Below are positions 8,378 through 10,551 of a DNA stretch of 10,551 nt, one piece after another. A program made the translations under genes and the position numbers. The first letter of the stretch is position 1; each line of letters opens with the position of its first letter. This DNA comes from Gloeopeniophorella convolvens. Lineage: Eukaryota > Basidiomycota > Agaricomycetes > Russulales. The DNA lies in contig WTXD01000382.1 in NCBI GenBank assembly GCA_022496205.1, positions 1 to 10,551 on the forward strand, written 5' to 3'. The notes below the pieces were generated by a model. The model did no database searches. It was not told the DNA's origin and saw nothing but the letters and a program-made list of their open reading frames with translations.

Positions 8378-8422
8378 GAGTGTTCTGTGCTCTAGGGAGC
8401 TATAGAGCATTCCAGAACACTC
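8378..8422. repeat. Long imperfect palindrome
   Basis: GAGTGTTCTG (8378-8387) pairs with CAGAACACTC (8413-8422), and TGCTCTA (8388-8394) pairs with TAGAGCA (8403-8409). This gives a 17-bp stem with a 3-nt bulge (TTC, 8410-8412) and an 8-nt loop. It sits just past the Tc1 relic and could be an end of it, a miniature element, or a hairpin in its transcript. Confidence 0.75.
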
Positions 8423-8456
8423 ACCCTTGCTTCTTTTCCATCAGCCCTGCATCCAT

Positions 8457-8470
8457 GACCCTGCAGGGTC
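8457..8470. repeat. 14-bp perfect palindrome
   Basis: GACCCTGCAGGGTC reads identically on both strands. It lies immediately before the 25-bp tandem array and could be a dimeric protein-binding site; no factor is recognised. Confidence 0.6.
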
Positions 8471-8473
8471 TCT

Positions 8474-8622
8474 GCTTATTCCATCCCTTTGTACTTCACT
8501 TGTTCTACCCCTTTTGGACTTGTGCTTGTTCCATTCCCTTTATACTTCGCTTGTCCCATTCCCTTTGTACTTCGCTTACTCTGCTCCCTTTGTACTTCGC
8601 TTACACTGTGACCCTGCACTTC
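8474..8622 (+). repeat. Tandem array, about six units of 25 bp
   Basis: Units start with GCTT at 8474, 8524, 8549, 8574 and 8599 (a diverged unit begins near 8498). The period is exactly 25 bp across the last four starts. Consensus is roughly GCTT, a variable 7-8 nt, CCCTTTGTACTTC. The 3' halves are better conserved than the 5' halves. The array ends 8 bp before a TATA box, so it may be an upstream activating region. Confidence 0.85.
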
Positions 8623-8629
8623 CCTGATG

Positions 8630-8636
8630 TATATAA
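8630..8636 (+). promoter_or_regulatory. Putative TATA box
   Basis: TATATAA in the context TGTATATAAGACC, about 25-30 nt before a CTCAGACTCATTCC start-like region and directly after the 25-bp array. The order (tandem repeats, TATA, short pyrimidine-rich leader) resembles the U3/R part of a fungal LTR or a compact promoter. No coding sequence follows on this strand. Confidence 0.4.
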
Positions 8637-8638
8637 GA

Positions 8639-8686
8639 CCTGCAGAGGGGACATTTCGCCTCAGACTCATTCCCCTCCTCTGCAGG
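8639..8686 (+). repeat. Inverted repeat around the putative transcription start
   Basis: CCTGCAGAGGGG (8639-8650) pairs with CCCCTCCTCTGCAGG (8672-8686) apart from a 3-nt bulge, giving a 12-bp stem. If the TATA box at 8630 is used, part of this stem would lie at or near the 5' end of the RNA. Confidence 0.6.
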
Positions 8687-8738
8687 TAAGTAGTAGTTCG
8701 CTTTTGATGAATGTCAGACTCATTCCCCTCCTCTGCAG
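8661..8738 (+). repeat. 25-bp direct repeat flanking an intron-like segment
   Basis: An identical 25-mer (TCAGACTCATTCCCCTCCTC plus TGCAG) occurs at 8661-8685 and 8714-8738. The first copy is followed at once by GTAAGT, a consensus splice donor; the second ends in a pyrimidine-rich tract and CAG, a consensus acceptor. The segment 8686-8738 (53 nt) therefore has the form of a fungal intron lying between two copies of the same sequence. Confidence 0.7.
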
Positions 8739-8812
8739 TCCCTTTGGTCTTTGTGACTCAAGGGCCCTTCATAGTCCGCTCCCAACAGGTAGTACACCTC
8801 AAACACCAGCAA

Positions 8813-8844
8813 CCTAGGTACACAATAAATAGAAACTACCTAGG
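8813..8844. repeat. 8-bp perfect inverted repeat
   Basis: CCTAGGTA (8813-8820) and TACCTAGG (8837-8844) flank a 16-nt AT-rich loop. A further partial copy (AACCTAG) follows near 8858. This lies between the promoter-like debris and the stop of the right-hand gene, so it may mark an element boundary or the 3' region of that gene. Confidence 0.55.
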
Positions 8845-8879
8845 CAATGCAGTATAACCTAGAAACTATACTCCACCAC

Positions 8880-10551
8880 TCAAGAAGTCATTGGGAACTC
8901 TTCCTGCCCCTCATCCTCTATCAGGATTGCTGCAGGGTAAGGAACAATGTCAGTACCACAAGATAGTGAATAGGGAGAAGAATTGTACCTAGCCTTTTCA
9001 GTCAGCATAGTGTTACGCTTTGGACAACTTGTGCTTATAGAGAGTGCCATGGCAGGCACTGATCCACCACCACTGCCTCGCTCATGCACCACAGGCTCAC
9101 CATCATCCCCCTCAATGGCTGCCACATTGGGTCGCCTTCTAGACCTACTTGTGGCTGCTGTGATAGATGATGGGCCACCACGAGTGTTGGATGAGCCTTC
9201 ATTGCTTCGATTGGCCATAGATGCACCTGCAACTGTCGAGGCAAATGTCACAGATGCACCTGAGGGTGCACCACGAGCTCTGGATGGCAAGGGGGCAAAG
9301 GTGCGCGTTGGAACGGGCCGTGCGCGCCTAGAACCTCCACCAGTGGCTATATTAATGTCAGATATGTTTCATATGGATAAGAGTGGCCATGCATACTAGG
9401 ACGGTCAAGATCTGGCTCCAACACATCAAGAGGGAGCTGGGGTGATGGTAGGGGAGCCTCAGGCTCTTGAGCACGAGGAACAGGCCTAGGAATGTTAGAG
9501 ACACGAGGTGGCTCATCCCTTAGGAGGGGACAAGTGCTCTTCCACTCTACAGGTTGAATTCCAGCCTCTTCCTGCTCATACCAGTAGTCAAGGAGATGCT
9601 GAACATCAACCTTGCTCATCTTGGATGGATCTTGTAGCTGGAGATCTGTGGGGAGACTGTCCTCTCGGAGCCAAGCAAATTGATCTTTCTTAAGGGCACT
9701 CCAGCTAATAGCAAAGTTTTTGCGGCCTGTGACAAACTCTATAATCATGTTATAAGGAGTAATAAACAAGGTGAAGGGCGACTCACTGAGATGTAGGGTG
9801 AGAAAGTCTCTGACAGCACCCTGAATGGCTATGGCATGATGCTGAGAATAGTCTGCAATCACTGGAACCAGAGGACATCCTTCTCTATCAAGTTCAATCA
9901 TGATCGGCTCATGATTGGCCTTTCCAGATGCTGGTGGTGCTGGAACATGCATAGCTAGCAGGGATATTAGTGATAGAGATATTGAAGACAGATAAACACG
10001 GACCGTTTGCAAAGCACCTCTGAGAATATCTCTTCCAGCTATTCCACAATGGGCTGTCTCCCAGTCTCTGATCATACTCTTGAAGTCGACTCCATTGTCA
10101 ATATATTTGTTATATATACTCTTGTCTGATCACCAAATTAGCATTGTGCATAAGGATAATAGAAGCATATATTTCACTCACCCACAAGCTCTGATGGTAT
10201 TTGTCTCATCTGTCCAGGTGCAGAGGACAAATGTTCTGATACCACAGTATCGATATAGCTGCTCCTGGAAGTCTCTGATGACTCTTCCTCGCATCTTAAG
10301 TGCAAGACTGTGAGATTGCACGGGCTGATCAGAGGGTTAGAACGGTCCGTGCAAAGGGGACAATATGGAAATGACTGACCGACACTGGATCTCACAAGGT
10401 GGGCCTCTGAGAGACCACTCATTGGCTGTTTCCTGAAGCACAGCCATCTCATCTTCTGTCACAGGTACCATGAGCTCTGTGGTGGTACGCTGCAGGTATC
10501 CAAAGTAGACTGGAGTGCCAGGAGGTGCTCCAGAGTTCTGTTCAGTGAGAT
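8880..10551 (-). CDS. Multi-exon gene of unknown function, 5' end outside the window
   Basis: Reconstructed exons: 10551-10380 (open at the edge), 10307-10182, 10118-9397 and 9346-8880 (TGA at 8882-8880). Introns: 10379-10308 (72 nt, GTCAGT..CACAG), 10181-10119 (63 nt, GTGAGT..AG; 10185-10126 is an alternative) and 9396-9347 (50 nt, GTATGC, branch-like CTGAC, ATATAG). Phases join without a stop. A further in-frame 45-nt intron around 10000-9956 is possible because CACTAAT and CTAG are present. At least ~490 codons. The first exon contains VYFGYLQRTTTELMVPV and a segment with NEWSLRGPP. The middle contains a hydrophobic/aromatic region and DPSKMSKVDVQHLLDYWYEQ. A Pro-rich linker and a basic, Ser/Gly/Ala-rich low-complexity C terminus (SRSRRRP) follow, ending in an acidic tail (EDEGQEEF). 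I recall similar layouts among uncharacterised basidiomycete proteins, often near transposons, but cannot name a family. No catalytic motif, signal peptide or transmembrane helix is evident. It appears intact. Confidence 0.72.

Noticed and set aside
8474..8622. CRISPR-like array
   Set aside because: Units are contiguous 25-bp tandem repeats without constant repeats separated by unique spacers, and the context is eukaryotic.
8380..8817. Plus-strand frame of 145 codons
   Set aside because: It is generated by the period of the tandem array and palindromes; the composition is Leu/Ser/Phe/Pro from C/T-rich DNA.

Overview
The window looks like a transposon-rich stretch of a filamentous fungal nuclear genome, most likely a basidiomycete (Agaricomycete type). 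The basis is introns of about 50-70 nt with GT..AG ends, fungal-type MULE and Tc1/mariner transposases, a solo LTR, and an old sequence layer stripped of CpG. I cannot name the species. There is no sign of bacterial operons, rRNA, tRNA or CRISPR.

Layout. (1) 1-331, minus: the first ~110 codons of an unrecognised Ala/Pro/acidic-rich protein running off the left edge. (2) 332-1442: pyrimidine-rich non-coding DNA. (3) About 1443-4600, minus: MULE copy 1, a GC-rich, CpG-rich Mutator-like element with divergent terminal inverted repeats and one spliced transposase gene. That gene has a WRKY/GCM1-like zinc finger, a DDE domain, a SWIM zinc finger and a basic/Pro-rich tail. It is broken by one frameshift and three in-frame stops. 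(4) About 4651-7290, plus: MULE copy 2, a related but AT-rich, almost CpG-free relic in the opposite orientation, missing its 5' third. (5) 5056-5598: a solo LTR (TG..CA, 5-bp target duplication) inserted in an exon of copy 2. (6) About 7309-8310, plus: a Tc1/mariner relic in which all three catalytic acids read as G-to-A replacements. (7) 8378-8844: palindromes, a six-unit 25-bp tandem repeat, a TATA box and a duplicated 25-mer flanking an intron-like unit; this looks like LTR or promoter debris. (8) 8880 to beyond 10551, minus: a multi-exon gene of unknown function, apparently intact and open at the right edge.

History. The CpG-depleted layers (copy 2 and the Tc1 relic) are old and carry C-to-T/G-to-A damage resembling RIP or methylation-driven decay. 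The solo LTR and copy 1 keep their CpGs and are younger. No new cellular system is visible. The informative content is the stratified transposon record, the reconstructable MULE gene structure, and the uncharacterised gene on the right.
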